DNA of 55,452 nt. Origin: JAAYBQ01 sp035403465. GTDB lineage: Bacteria; Spirochaetota; UBA4802; UBA5550. Position 1 is the stretch's first letter. Every line of letters begins with the position of its first letter. Positions 33,366 through 41,757 of this stretch are shown here, in pieces. The position numbers were made by a program, and so were the translations under genes. The DNA is taken from NCBI GenBank assembly GCA_035403465.1, contig DAONFG010000021.1, positions 1 to 55,452 of the forward strand. The letters are read 5' to 3'. Under the pieces are notes generated by a model. The model saw only the letters and a program-made list of their open reading frames with translations. It was not told where the DNA came from and made no database searches.

Positions 33366-35237
33366 TTATTCGAGAGGCGCGCCTGTGAATACTGCGTCTG
33401 TTGCTTTGATCGGAGCGCCTTCGTTGAACTTGATTGCTCTTGCTTTCCCGAAGAATTTGGGGAACTCTGATCCGACATAGAACTGGGAAGCAAGCACTTT
33501 ACCTGTGTAGAATGCAGCTTCAGCGTTATCGTTAAGGAGAGCGTCCCTGTCAGCTCCTTTAGCATCGCCAACAAGCTGTTTCATTTTAGGAATTGTAACA
33601 GTCATTGACCATATATGGCACCATGCGATTGCGATCATGTACATCGCTTCCTGGAGAGGAGTAGCGTGCATGAACAGGTTGAGGAATTTTCCTGTTGCCA
33701 TCTGCTGTTTGAGCATCTCGATGACTTCATCAAGCTCTTTAAGTCCTTCTGCGAAGAGCTCAAGATATTTATCTTCAACTATGCCTTTGGCCTTTTCTGC
33801 AGTTGCCTTCATTCTCTTGACCATTGCTTTATAGTTAAACTGGTCTTTGTTCATGAGGATTTTCCTCATTGTAAGGTCCATGGACTGGATACCGTTTGTT
33901 CCTTCCCATATACAGAGGATCTTGGAATCGCTCATGTACCTTACGATCGGATAGTCTTTACAGTATCCGTATCCGCCGTAGCACTGCATTGCCATTGATG
34001 TTATTTCAACACCCTTGTCTGTACAGCCTGCTTTACATATAGGTGTAAGTATTTCAACAAGGCCCTGTGCTTCAGCTTTTTCTGCTTCGTCTGAAGAAGC
34101 ATGTGTGATGTCGATATTCTGGAACAGGAAGTAGCAAAGTATCCTCTGTCCTTCAAGGTGGGATTTCATCCACAGGAGCATTCTTTTAACATCAGGATGT
34201 TTTACTATAGTTACAAGCGGGGCTTCCGGATTGAGCATCTGGGTTACATCACATCCCTGGAACCTGTTTTTTGTATATGTTACAGCGTGCATGTATGCTG
34301 CAGAAGCATTACCCTGGCCCTGCATAGCAACGCCGTTACGTGCGAAGTTCATCATCTGGAACATGATTTTCATACCCTGGCGTTCCTGACCCATGAGGTA
34401 GCCTATACAGCCGCCGTTTTCACCGAATGAGAGCTGGGATGTTGCCTGCCCGTGGATACCCATTTTGTGCTCAACTCCTGCGCATACTACGTCATTGAAT
34501 TCGCCGAGTGATCCGTCTTTGTTTACCCTGTATTTGGGAACTATGAATATTGATATACCTTTTGTTCCTTTCGGGTCGCCTTCGATCCTTGCAAGAACAG
34601 GGTGTACCATGTTTTTGTAGTAGTCATTCTCACCGGAGGAGATGAATATTTTCTGTCCTGTAATTTTGTATGTTCCGTCTGCCTGTTTAACAGCTTTTGC
34701 CTTGAGGTTACCAACGTCAGAACCTGCTTCGGGCTCTGTAAGACACATTGTTCCGCCCCACTCGCCTGACATGATTTTATCCGCATACATCCTCTTCTGT
34801 TCTTCAGTAGCATGTGTGAATAACATCTCCATACAGCCGTGTGACAGTCCGGGATACATTGCAAGGCAGTAGTTTGCAGCGCATGCAAATTCAGTTGAAA
34901 CAGCACCTATAAGGTTGGGCATACCCATACCGCCGTCTTCAGCATGGTCGGTAAGGCCCATGAATCCGCCTGCATAATACTGGTCAAGTGCAGGTTTGAA
35001 AATTTCAGGAATTTTTACTGCTTTTGTTTTCGGATCCCATTTTACACCAACATTATCACCCTCTTCAGCTGTAGGGGCAAGCACCTCTACGCACACCTGT
35101 TCTGCGAGGTCAATTGTTGCGTCAAATGTGTCGTGATCGAAATCAGCGAACGCAGGGTATTTAGTCATCTTGTCTACTTCAAGAAGTTCAAAAACAACAA
35201 ATTTAACATCCCTGGTATCAATTAGTGAATTAAGCAT
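33366..35237 (-). CDS. Acyl-CoA dehydrogenase, large type (second copy)
   Basis: This is a 623-residue flavoenzyme from ATG 35237, which has a perfect AAGGAGGACTCAC site. The frame is open 27 codons further upstream without one. The FAD signature is MCLTEPEAGSDVGNLKAKAV, followed by GQKIFISSGEND. The catalytic Glu is in ILCIWEGTNGIQSMDL. A C-terminal helical domain is present, as in the enzyme at 14407. Compared with that one, the motifs are closer to consensus and codon choice is more uniform, suggesting higher expression. It has a long leader of about 205 bases after a consensus promoter. Confidence 0.94.
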   Translation of the reverse strand: MLNSLIDTRDVKFVVFELLEVDKMTKYPAFADFDHDTFDATIDLAEQVCVEVLAPTAEEGDNVGVKWDPKTKAVKIPEIFKPALDQYYAGGFMGLTDHAEDGGMGMPNLIGAVSTEFACAANYCLAMYPGLSHGCMEMLFTHATEEQKRMYADKIMSGEWGGTMCLTEPEAGSDVGNLKAKAVKQADGTYKITGQKIFISSGENDYYKNMVHPVLARIEGDPKGTKGISIFIVPKYRVNKDGSLGEFNDVVCAGVEHKMGIHGQATSQLSFGENGGCIGYLMGQERQGMKIMFQMMNFARNGVAMQGQGNASAAYMHAVTYTKNRFQGCDVTQMLNPEAPLVTIVKHPDVKRMLLWMKSHLEGQRILCYFLFQNIDITHASSDEAEKAEAQGLVEILTPICKAGCTDKGVEITSMAMQCYGGYGYCKDYPIVRYMSDSKILCIWEGTNGIQSMDLTMRKILMNKDQFNYKAMVKRMKATAEKAKGIVEDKYLELFAEGLKELDEVIEMLKQQMATGKFLNLFMHATPLQEAMYMIAIAWCHIWSMTVTIPKMKQLVGDAKGADRDALLNDNAEAAFYTGKVLASQFYVGSEFPKFFGKARAIKFNEGAPIKATDAVFTGAPLE

Positions 35238-35705
35238 GTGAGTCCTCCTTAATATATTTTCGTTTATATATTTCAAACCGGCATAACACGCCTTTATGGA
35301 GAGGCTGTCACCCGACATAATACCAGGTTGTGTTTTACCAGCGAAGTATTTTTGTTCCAGAGCAGTGTTGTATTTGTTACGACCAGAAAACCGGCTAAAT
35401 ATTCAGTCAGTAAAAAATGAGCGTATTATTCCGATCATTATGCACTGATTAATAGTAATCGAGATAATTTCTGTCAATAAAAAATGATTATTTTAGGACA
35501 TATTATGAAAAATTGTTAGTTACCGGTGTCGCTATGATTAAAACATAAAAATTAAAAATCCGCAGAGAAAATCAATCTTCTATTGCCATAGGGGTTAGTC
35601 TGCAGAACTATTAACCGGAAAAACTGCCGGTATTATCACACACGTGAATCTGTTTGATAGATATCCGTCCGGAATTTTACACATGGTGTATATAAGGAGC
35701 AAATC
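35238..35705. other. Intergenic region, 468 bases, with long leader of the acyl-CoA dehydrogenase
   Basis: It separates divergent genes. It contains the promoter at 35449-35477 (minus) and the resulting leader to 35238. I see no riboswitch class I recognise, no strong hairpin near the start codon, and no small gene. The IspZ-like gene start is preceded by AAGGAGC. Confidence 0.5.
35449..35477 (-). promoter_or_regulatory. Consensus promoter of the second acyl-CoA dehydrogenase
   Basis: TTGACA (35477-35472) and TATTAA (35454-35449) on the minus strand have a 17-base spacer. Transcription would start near 35442, about 205 bases before the start codon. Confidence 0.6.
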
Positions 35706-36302
35706 ATGCCTTTAACCCTGTTTCTAAAACAGATGCTCCCGGGACTGCTGCCTCTGTTTATATTTATTATCGCAGATGAAATCTGGGGAACATTGATTGG
35801 ACTCTATGTTGCTGTAATCTTCGGTGTTCTTGAGCTTGTTGTCACCCGCATAAAAGATAGACGCTGGGACGGATTCATTATCCTCGATACGGCATTTCTT
35901 GTGCTGCTTGGCGGAATTTCGATCATGCTTGATAATGCAATATTCTTCAAGCTCAAGCCCGCACTGCTCGAAATCATTCTGTGCATTATACTTGCTGCAG
36001 CCGCAATGCAGCCCGAAAAAATTTTCATGCTGATAAGTTCCCGGTACATGAAAAACACTAAGATGAAACTGAACGATAATGGTATAAAAACCATGAGGCG
36101 CATGATTCTTTTTATGGCGCTTATTTTCGCGGCCCACACTGTACTTACAGTATACGCGGCGTTATGCATGTCCCAGGGGGCGTGGGCATTCATCAGCGGC
36201 GGTCTGTTCTACATAATATTCGCAGTAATTATGGCGGGACAGTTTATTATGATGTATATCCGTAAGATAAAAAACTCCGCTAATCAGCAGAATATTTCTT
36301 AA
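35706..36302 (+). CDS. IspZ/YciB-like inner membrane protein
   Basis: This is a 198-residue protein with five or six membrane helices. The start LPGLLPLFIFIIADEIWGTL and the loop GGISIMLDNAIFFKLKPALL resemble the YciB/IspZ septation family, where the loop contains a similar D-x-x-F-x-K-x-KP. The C-terminal part (MRRMILFMALIFAAHTVLTV) is more divergent. YciB is linked to cell-envelope integrity in E. coli. The assignment here is by motif and topology only. ATG 35706 follows AAGGAGC. Confidence 0.65.
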   Translation: MPLTLFLKQMLPGLLPLFIFIIADEIWGTLIGLYVAVIFGVLELVVTRIKDRRWDGFIILDTAFLVLLGGISIMLDNAIFFKLKPALLEIILCIILAAAAMQPEKIFMLISSRYMKNTKMKLNDNGIKTMRRMILFMALIFAAHTVLTVYAALCMSQGAWAFISGGLFYIIFAVIMAGQFIMMYIRKIKNSANQQNIS

Positions 36303-36506
36303 TATCCGATTCTTTTTAAAAAAACTTCATAATAGACATTCCATCAGAACCGGCCTTATCAGTACCAGATCATACTTTAAAAGTCATTATATTTTGATTT
36401 ATCATGTTTATTTGCAACTTTAACAAGTCCTTCCTGTTTCTTCCTTTGACCGGTTTTCCCTCTTCCGGGAGCTCAATATGATTTACATAATACCCACGGA
36501 GAAAAT

Positions 36507-37439
36507 ATGAATTTTGTTAAAAACAGCAAAAAAATTAAGAATTCCGGAAAAGAAAATATCATTATAACTATGCTGCATAATCTTGCAGGTATTTTTTCTC
36601 TCACATTTCTAATTATAAACAGCATTATATTCGTACCTCTTCTTATGCCGCCTGCCATACTTAAGATAGTTATCCCATTCAGCATGATTAAAAAAATATG
36701 CACCCGGATAAACATCATTATTTCATTTATGTGGATATCCAATAACACCTTTCTATTCACCAGACTGCTCCGTTTCAGAATTGATGCTAAAGGGCATGAA
36801 GAACTTCCGATGAATGAATGGTATATGGTTATTTCAAATCACCAGTCATGGATTGATATAATTGCGCTCCAGACCCTGTTCAACAGGAAAATTCCATTTC
36901 TTAAATTTTTCGTTAAAAAAGAGCTGATATGGGTACCGATTATGGGGGCAGCCTGGTGGGCACTTGACTTTCCTTTTATGAAAAGGTACTCGCCGGAATT
37001 TCTTAAAAAAAATCCCCACCTTAAAGGGAAGGATATTGAACTTACCCGGATAGCGTGTTCCAAATTCCAGACCCTGCCGATTTCAATTATGAATTTTGTT
37101 GAAGGCACCAGGTTTTCCGAATCGAAACGCGACAGACAGAATTCCAGGTTTAAAAACCTGCTCAAACCAAAAGCAGGAGGTACGGGATTTGTTTTCACAA
37201 TTATGGGAGAACAGCTTAACAGTATCCTGAATGTAACAATCAAGTACCCGGAAAACGATAAGAGGTTCTGGAGCCTCCTGTGCGGGAGAGTGCATCATGT
37301 AAAAATGATTGTTGAAAAAATTCCTGTAACAGATGAATTCAGCGGCGACTATACAACCGATCCCGTATTCCAGGAGAGAATCCAGAACTGGCTTAATGAC
37401 CTCTGGCTGAAAAAAGACATACTGCTCGACGAGATGTGA
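36507..37439 (+). CDS. PlsC-type acyltransferase (YihG-like)
   Basis: This is a 310-residue membrane-associated acyltransferase. The catalytic motif is NHQSWID (NHx4D-like block I). Block II is KKELIWVPIMG and block III is NFVEGTRFSESKRD. The length and the GAAWWALDFPFMKRYS stretch match the LCLAT1/YihG subgroup, which acylates lysophospholipids or glycerol phosphates. An N-terminal hydrophobic segment (IFSLTFLIINSIIFVPLLM) anchors it. It is followed by a 30-base palindrome. Phospholipid remodelling is the likely role; the substrate is inferred. Confidence 0.9.
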   Translation: MNFVKNSKKIKNSGKENIIITMLHNLAGIFSLTFLIINSIIFVPLLMPPAILKIVIPFSMIKKICTRINIIISFMWISNNTFLFTRLLRFRIDAKGHEELPMNEWYMVISNHQSWIDIIALQTLFNRKIPFLKFFVKKELIWVPIMGAAWWALDFPFMKRYSPEFLKKNPHLKGKDIELTRIACSKFQTLPISIMNFVEGTRFSESKRDRQNSRFKNLLKPKAGGTGFVFTIMGEQLNSILNVTIKYPENDKRFWSLLCGRVHHVKMIVEKIPVTDEFSGDYTTDPVFQERIQNWLNDLWLKKDILLDEM

Positions 37440-37463
37440 TGCATGTTTGATATATGAATTGCA

Positions 37464-37493
37464 CGTAAGGGCGTATCGCGATACGCCCTTACG
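37464..37493. repeat. 30-base perfect palindrome between convergent genes
   Basis: Half-site CGTAAGGGCGTATCG (37464-37478) is followed immediately by its exact complement (37479-37493). It sits in the 60-base gap between the acyltransferase stop (37439) and the nfnB stop (37500). It could end transcription from both sides, or be a copy of a dispersed palindromic element. Confidence 0.85.
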
Positions 37494-37499
37494 GAAGTT

Positions 37500-38900
37500 C
37501 TACCAGTTCCCTGACTCCAGGAATTCCATGATACCCTTTGCAGCCTTGCGTCCTGCACCCATAGCCTGGATTACAGTTGCTGCGCCGGTTACAATGTCGC
37601 CGCCCGCGAATACGCCTTTAACCGATGTCTTCATGGTCTCTTCGTCAGCGATGATGTTACCCCACTTGTTGCATTTCAGGTCAGGCGCTGTTTTCTGAAG
37701 TATCGGGTTGGATCCGTTGCCTACCGCGATTATGGCCGCGTCGATTTTTATGATGAATTCAGATCCCTTCTTCTCAACAGGTTTCCTTCGGCCGGACTCA
37801 TCGGGTTCACCGAGTTCCATGCGTATACATTCAACTCCGCATAACCTTCCATTCTCATCGCCGATAAGTCTTACAGGATTGGCGAGCAGGTCAAAAATCA
37901 CCCCCTCCTCCTCTGCATGGTGAACCTCCTCAGCGCGGGCAGGCATCTCCTCCTTTGATCTCCTGTAAACAAGGTGAACATCATTGCACCCGAGCCTCAC
38001 TGCAGTACGCGCTGAATCCATTGCCACATTACCGCCGCCGAAGACCGCCATGCTCTTACCGCGGATGACTGGTGTATCATACTCGGGGAACTTATATGCC
38101 TTCATTAAATTTACGCGTGTCAGGTATTCGTTTGCGGAATAGACACCCTGCAGATTCTCGCCGGGGATATTCAGGAATGAGGGAAGCCCGGCACCCGTGG
38201 CGACAAATGCAGCATCGAACCTGCTCATTATATCAGCAAGAGTTTCAGAGAGTCCCACAACCCTGTTATTTACAAACTCAACTCCCATTGCCGCAAGCGC
38301 ATTTATCTCGTAGCTTACAATCTTCTTGGGAAGCCTGAATTCCGGAATTCCATAAACCAGTACTCCGCCCGGGGTGTGCAGCGCCTCGTAAACAGTTACA
38401 CTGTACCCAGCCTTTGCGCATTCACCTGCAACTGTCAGGCCCGCTGGACCCGAACCGATTACAGCGATCTTTTTATTCTTTTTCGCAGCAGGTATGTGTG
38501 CAGGCAGGTGTTCCTTTTCACGCTCGTAGTCCGCAACAAAACCTTCAAGTTTGCCAATTGCGACAGGTTCAAACTTTTTACCAAGGATACACCTGGCCTC
38601 GCACTGAGACTCCTGCGGGCAGACCCTTCCGCAGACTGCCGGCAGCGAGTTACTCCCCTTTATTACCTTTATGGCCTCAACAAACTTACCCTCTACAACC
38701 TGCGCGATGAACCCGGGAATGTTTACATTAACAGGGCACCCCTCTACACACTGCGGTTTCTTGCACTGCAGGCAGCGCGATGCCTCGATCTTTGCCATTT
38801 CAGGGGTGAATCCAAGCGATACCTCGTTAAAGTTGGTTCTTCTTACTTCCGGTTTCTGTTCCGGCATCTTCTGTCGTGGTGTTCTCTCATTCATGTGCAT
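37500..38900 (-). CDS. nfnB: NfnB: large subunit of electron-bifurcating NADH-dependent ferredoxin:NADP+ oxidoreductase
   Basis: This is a 466-residue flavoprotein homologous to the glutamate synthase small subunit. Two [4Fe-4S] clusters are expected from CLQCKKPQCVEGCP and CGRVCPQESQCEARC near the N-terminus. FAD binding is shown by IGSGPAGLTVAGECAKAG, NADP(H) binding by VFGGGNVAMDSARTAVRLG, and the last FAD motif by GVFAGGDIVTGAATVIQAMG. It overlaps the NfnA gene upstream by 14 bases, the diagnostic arrangement for Nfn, so glutamate synthase is the less likely reading. The complex couples NADPH oxidation to reduction of ferredoxin and NAD+, or the reverse, in anaerobes. Confidence 0.92.
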   Translation of the reverse strand: MHMNERTPRQKMPEQKPEVRRTNFNEVSLGFTPEMAKIEASRCLQCKKPQCVEGCPVNVNIPGFIAQVVEGKFVEAIKVIKGSNSLPAVCGRVCPQESQCEARCILGKKFEPVAIGKLEGFVADYEREKEHLPAHIPAAKKNKKIAVIGSGPAGLTVAGECAKAGYSVTVYEALHTPGGVLVYGIPEFRLPKKIVSYEINALAAMGVEFVNNRVVGLSETLADIMSRFDAAFVATGAGLPSFLNIPGENLQGVYSANEYLTRVNLMKAYKFPEYDTPVIRGKSMAVFGGGNVAMDSARTAVRLGCNDVHLVYRRSKEEMPARAEEVHHAEEEGVIFDLLANPVRLIGDENGRLCGVECIRMELGEPDESGRRKPVEKKGSEFIIKIDAAIIAVGNGSNPILQKTAPDLKCNKWGNIIADEETMKTSVKGVFAGGDIVTGAATVIQAMGAGRKAAKGIMEFLESGNW

Positions 38901-39741
38901 TTACCCCGTCAAGCCTGCATTTATGTTTGTACGAATCGTACGACTGTGTCTCTTCTGCATGGTAGGTTTTCAGCCTCAGGTTAAGACTGTCGAAGTCAAC
39001 AAGGTGTCCGTCAAACTCGGGACCGTCAACGCATGTAAATTTTGTTTCGCCGCCCACGGTCACCCTGCATCCGCCGCACATTCCGGTTCCGTCGATCATC
39101 ACTGAGTTAAGGCTGACAAAAGTTTTAATTCCCGCGTCCTTTGTCATGTGACTCACGGCCTTCATCATGGGTACGGGCCCGATGGCAACAACAAGGTCAA
39201 CACGCTCAATGTCAATGATCTCTTTAAGAATATCAGTCACGTAGCCCTTGCGTCCCTTTGATCCGTCATCGGTGCATGTTATGTTGCTGTCTCCTATGGA
39301 GTTAAGTTCATCCTCAAGTATCAGCAGGTTGGCAGAACGTACTCCGAGAATATTTATCACCTTGTTTCCCGCAGCCTTCATCGCCTTTGAAATCGGGAAC
39401 AGGGGCGCTATCCCGATACCGCCGCCTACGCAGACAACTGTACCGTACTTTTCAACTTCGGTCGGGTGGCCAAGAGGACCCACAATACTGAAGAGCGATT
39501 CACCGGCCTTCATATGTGAAAGTTTCATAGTTGATGTGCCTACGATCTGGTAGAACAGGGTAATAGTCCCCTTTTCACTGTCAGAATCGGCGATCGTAAG
39601 CGGTATCCTTTCACCGAACTCGTCAATGATGAACATTATGAACTGGCCAGCCTTCCTGTACTTTGCAACGTAAGGAGCCTCGACAACCATTCTGCCAAGA
39701 GTCGGTTTGATTATTTCATTTGAATGTATGCGATGCATCAT
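38887..39741 (-). CDS. nfnA: NfnA: small subunit of NADH-dependent ferredoxin:NADP+ oxidoreductase
   Basis: This is a 284-residue protein of the dihydroorotate dehydrogenase electron-transfer-subunit family (PyrK-like). It has an FAD domain (AGQFIMFIIDEFGERIPLTI), an NAD domain (VVCVGGGIGIAPLFPISKA) and a C-terminal [2Fe-2S] motif (GTGMCGGCRVTV, then FTCVDGPEFDG). The start at ATG 39741 has AGGGATAA upstream; ATG 39759 lacks a site. It is transcribed first and overlaps nfnB. Because nfnB follows directly and no pyrD is present, the Nfn assignment is favoured over PyrK. Confidence 0.92.
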   Translation of the reverse strand: MMHRIHSNEIIKPTLGRMVVEAPYVAKYRKAGQFIMFIIDEFGERIPLTIADSDSEKGTITLFYQIVGTSTMKLSHMKAGESLFSIVGPLGHPTEVEKYGTVVCVGGGIGIAPLFPISKAMKAAGNKVINILGVRSANLLILEDELNSIGDSNITCTDDGSKGRKGYVTDILKEIIDIERVDLVVAIGPVPMMKAVSHMTKDAGIKTFVSLNSVMIDGTGMCGGCRVTVGGETKFTCVDGPEFDGHLVDFDSLNLRLKTYHAEETQSYDSYKHKCRLDGVNAHE

Positions 39742-39894
39742 TTTATCCCTGTAATTCATTAAATTGGTTTCACGAATGAGTAAAATCAGTCATACCTGAT
39801 GTTACAATATATCCATTCTAAAAAAAGGATATATTGAAATACAATTTCTAATTTATCAGTTATATAAAAATGTCGGCTTTATTCAGTATACATA

Positions 39895-41490
39895 TTATTT
39901 AATGTCCGACCGGAAAGTCCTTGGAAATACTTTTAACAGGTTAAGCAAACCTGAAAGCCGTAAGAATAAACCTTTACCATAGAGAACCTGGAGAACCCCC
40001 TTCAAGCCGTCATAAACAGCCGGGCTGTATGGATGCCACCAGAAATTTTTACGGGCAAACGGCAGTATGTCATTTACGATTACCTGGGATTCGGTCATTT
40101 CAGCAAATCCGATATCACCATGGGTGCGGCCTATTCCGGATTCCTTAAACCCGCCCCATGGAGTCTCTGCAAGACCGTGGCTCATGAGATGATCGTTGAT
40201 TGTGATTGCGCCTGCCTCGATCCTCCTTGCGATTTTCATTGCCTTTCCCCTCTTCCCTGACCATACGGATCCGGTGAGACCCAGGTTTGAATCATTTGCC
40301 AGCCTTACCGCTTCATCAATAGAGTCATACGGCATAACACCGACAACCGGCCCGAATGTTTCATCCTTCATAACCAGCATGTCATGGCTTACATTTGTAA
40401 GTACTGTGCATGGCAGGAACCGGCTGCCCTGACCCGCAGACGGTTTTTTCTGGGCATAAATCTTCGCCCCCTTCTTCAGTGCGTCCTGTATGTGCATATT
40501 CACGGTATCCACCTGGCGCTTTGTGCACATTGCACCCATATCAACCTCGAAGTCCGTATCCTGCCCTATCCGCATCGATTCAATACCCTGCTTCAGGTAA
40601 CCAAGGAACTCATCATAAACTTTCCGCTGGACATATATCCTTTCAACTCCTCCGCATGACTGACCTGAGTTACTGAAACCCGCCCAGATGGCGCCTGCGG
40701 CTGCACGTTTAAGATCAGCATCCTCACATACTATCATTGCATCATTACCTCCCAGCTCCAGGGATACGGGAGTCAGTGTCTCGGCCGCTTTTTTCATCAG
40801 GTACTTGCCGACCGGAACCGAACCTGTAAAAAACAGCTTGTTTATTCCGGCATCAAGGAACGCGTCTCCGGCAACACTCCCTGGCATGTTGATATAATTA
40901 AATACACCTGACGGCAATCCTGCAGAGCTGATGCATTTATTCAGCATATGTCCCACCACCTGGGTTTCTGATGCAGCTTTGAAGATCACAGTGTTCCCGG
41001 CAAGCAGGGCCATGATTATTTCTGCAAAAGGAATAGCAAAGGGATAATTCCATGGAGAAATGATCCCCACTACACCAAATGGCACCCGTGCTATTTTACT
41101 CCTCTTATTAATAAACATGATATTTCCCATGGGCAGTTTCCTGTCTTTAAGGAATTTCGGAGCCATCTTGCAGTAATATGACAAAGACATTGCACAGGGC
41201 ACAATCTCTGTACCTAATGCTTCAATACGTGTTTTGCCATTGTCCATTGAAATTGCCCCTGACAGCTCATCAAGGTTATCAAGTATATAAGTGCGGATTT
41301 TTTTTATGTGCTTAATACGCTGCTTTAAAGGCAATGCCGCCCATGCAGGCCAGGCCTCTCTTGCCGCCTTCATCGCTGCTGTTAAAAATTCTATCGAATC
41401 AATCCCGTATTCGCCGATCTCTTCACCTGTAGAGGGATTAATAGAGATTGTCTTATCCTGGTTAAGTCCCCTTTTTACATCCTTTTTCAT
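39895..41490 (-). CDS. Aldehyde dehydrogenase (NAD(P)+)
   Basis: This is a 531-residue member of the ALDH superfamily. The catalytic Cys is about C279 in SNSGQSCGGVERIYV and the general base is Glu245 in SLELGGNDAM. The cofactor-loop element FTGSVPVGKYL and the PWNYPFAIPFAE stretch are also present. ATG 41490 follows GGAGAAATTT; ATGs further upstream (41502, 41565) lack sites. The C-terminus carries an extra about 50-residue helical, hydrophobic tail (VLQVLYGKGLFLRLSGLL), which suggests membrane association and a role on long-chain aldehydes. That role is inference. An inverted repeat at 41575-41592 may be an operator. Confidence 0.92.
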   Translation of the reverse strand: MKKDVKRGLNQDKTISINPSTGEEIGEYGIDSIEFLTAAMKAAREAWPAWAALPLKQRIKHIKKIRTYILDNLDELSGAISMDNGKTRIEALGTEIVPCAMSLSYYCKMAPKFLKDRKLPMGNIMFINKRSKIARVPFGVVGIISPWNYPFAIPFAEIIMALLAGNTVIFKAASETQVVGHMLNKCISSAGLPSGVFNYINMPGSVAGDAFLDAGINKLFFTGSVPVGKYLMKKAAETLTPVSLELGGNDAMIVCEDADLKRAAAGAIWAGFSNSGQSCGGVERIYVQRKVYDEFLGYLKQGIESMRIGQDTDFEVDMGAMCTKRQVDTVNMHIQDALKKGAKIYAQKKPSAGQGSRFLPCTVLTNVSHDMLVMKDETFGPVVGVMPYDSIDEAVRLANDSNLGLTGSVWSGKRGKAMKIARRIEAGAITINDHLMSHGLAETPWGGFKESGIGRTHGDIGFAEMTESQVIVNDILPFARKNFWWHPYSPAVYDGLKGVLQVLYGKGLFLRLSGLLNLLKVFPRTFRSDIK

Positions 41491-41574
41491 AAATTTCTCC
41501 ATTAAAAATGAATTTATTAATATTATCCTTCCTGATATTTTAAACATATACAGGAAAGAGGCCATAATAATTAA

Positions 41575-41592
41575 TATGTCATTTTTGACATA
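41575..41592 (-). promoter_or_regulatory. Inverted repeat upstream of the aldehyde dehydrogenase, possible operator
   Basis: TATGTCA (41575-41581) and TGACATA (41586-41592) are perfect complements around TTTT. It lies 85-102 bases before the start codon at 41490. The regulator is unknown. Confidence 0.4.
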
Positions 41593-41671
41593 AAAAACAG
41601 GGGAACTTCGACCTGATTTATAAATCCGGACTTTTTTTCATTAATTCCGGCATGATTTTAAAATCTGTGAT

Positions 41672-41707
41672 AAAAAAAATTCCGTCCACGATCCGCAGCC
41701 GGAATTT
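41672..41707 (-). terminator. Rho-independent terminator of gdhA
   Basis: On the minus strand AAATTCCG pairs with CGGAATTT across a 15-base loop and is followed by a T-run. It starts about 50 bases after the gdhA stop at 41758. Confidence 0.8.
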
Positions 41708-41757
41708 CCTGTATTATAAACATGGTAATAAGCAACAAACTTAAATATTCTCTTACG

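Noticed and set aside
37500..38900. Glutamate synthase small subunit
   Set aside because: No large subunit is present and the overlapping PyrK-like gene is diagnostic for Nfn.
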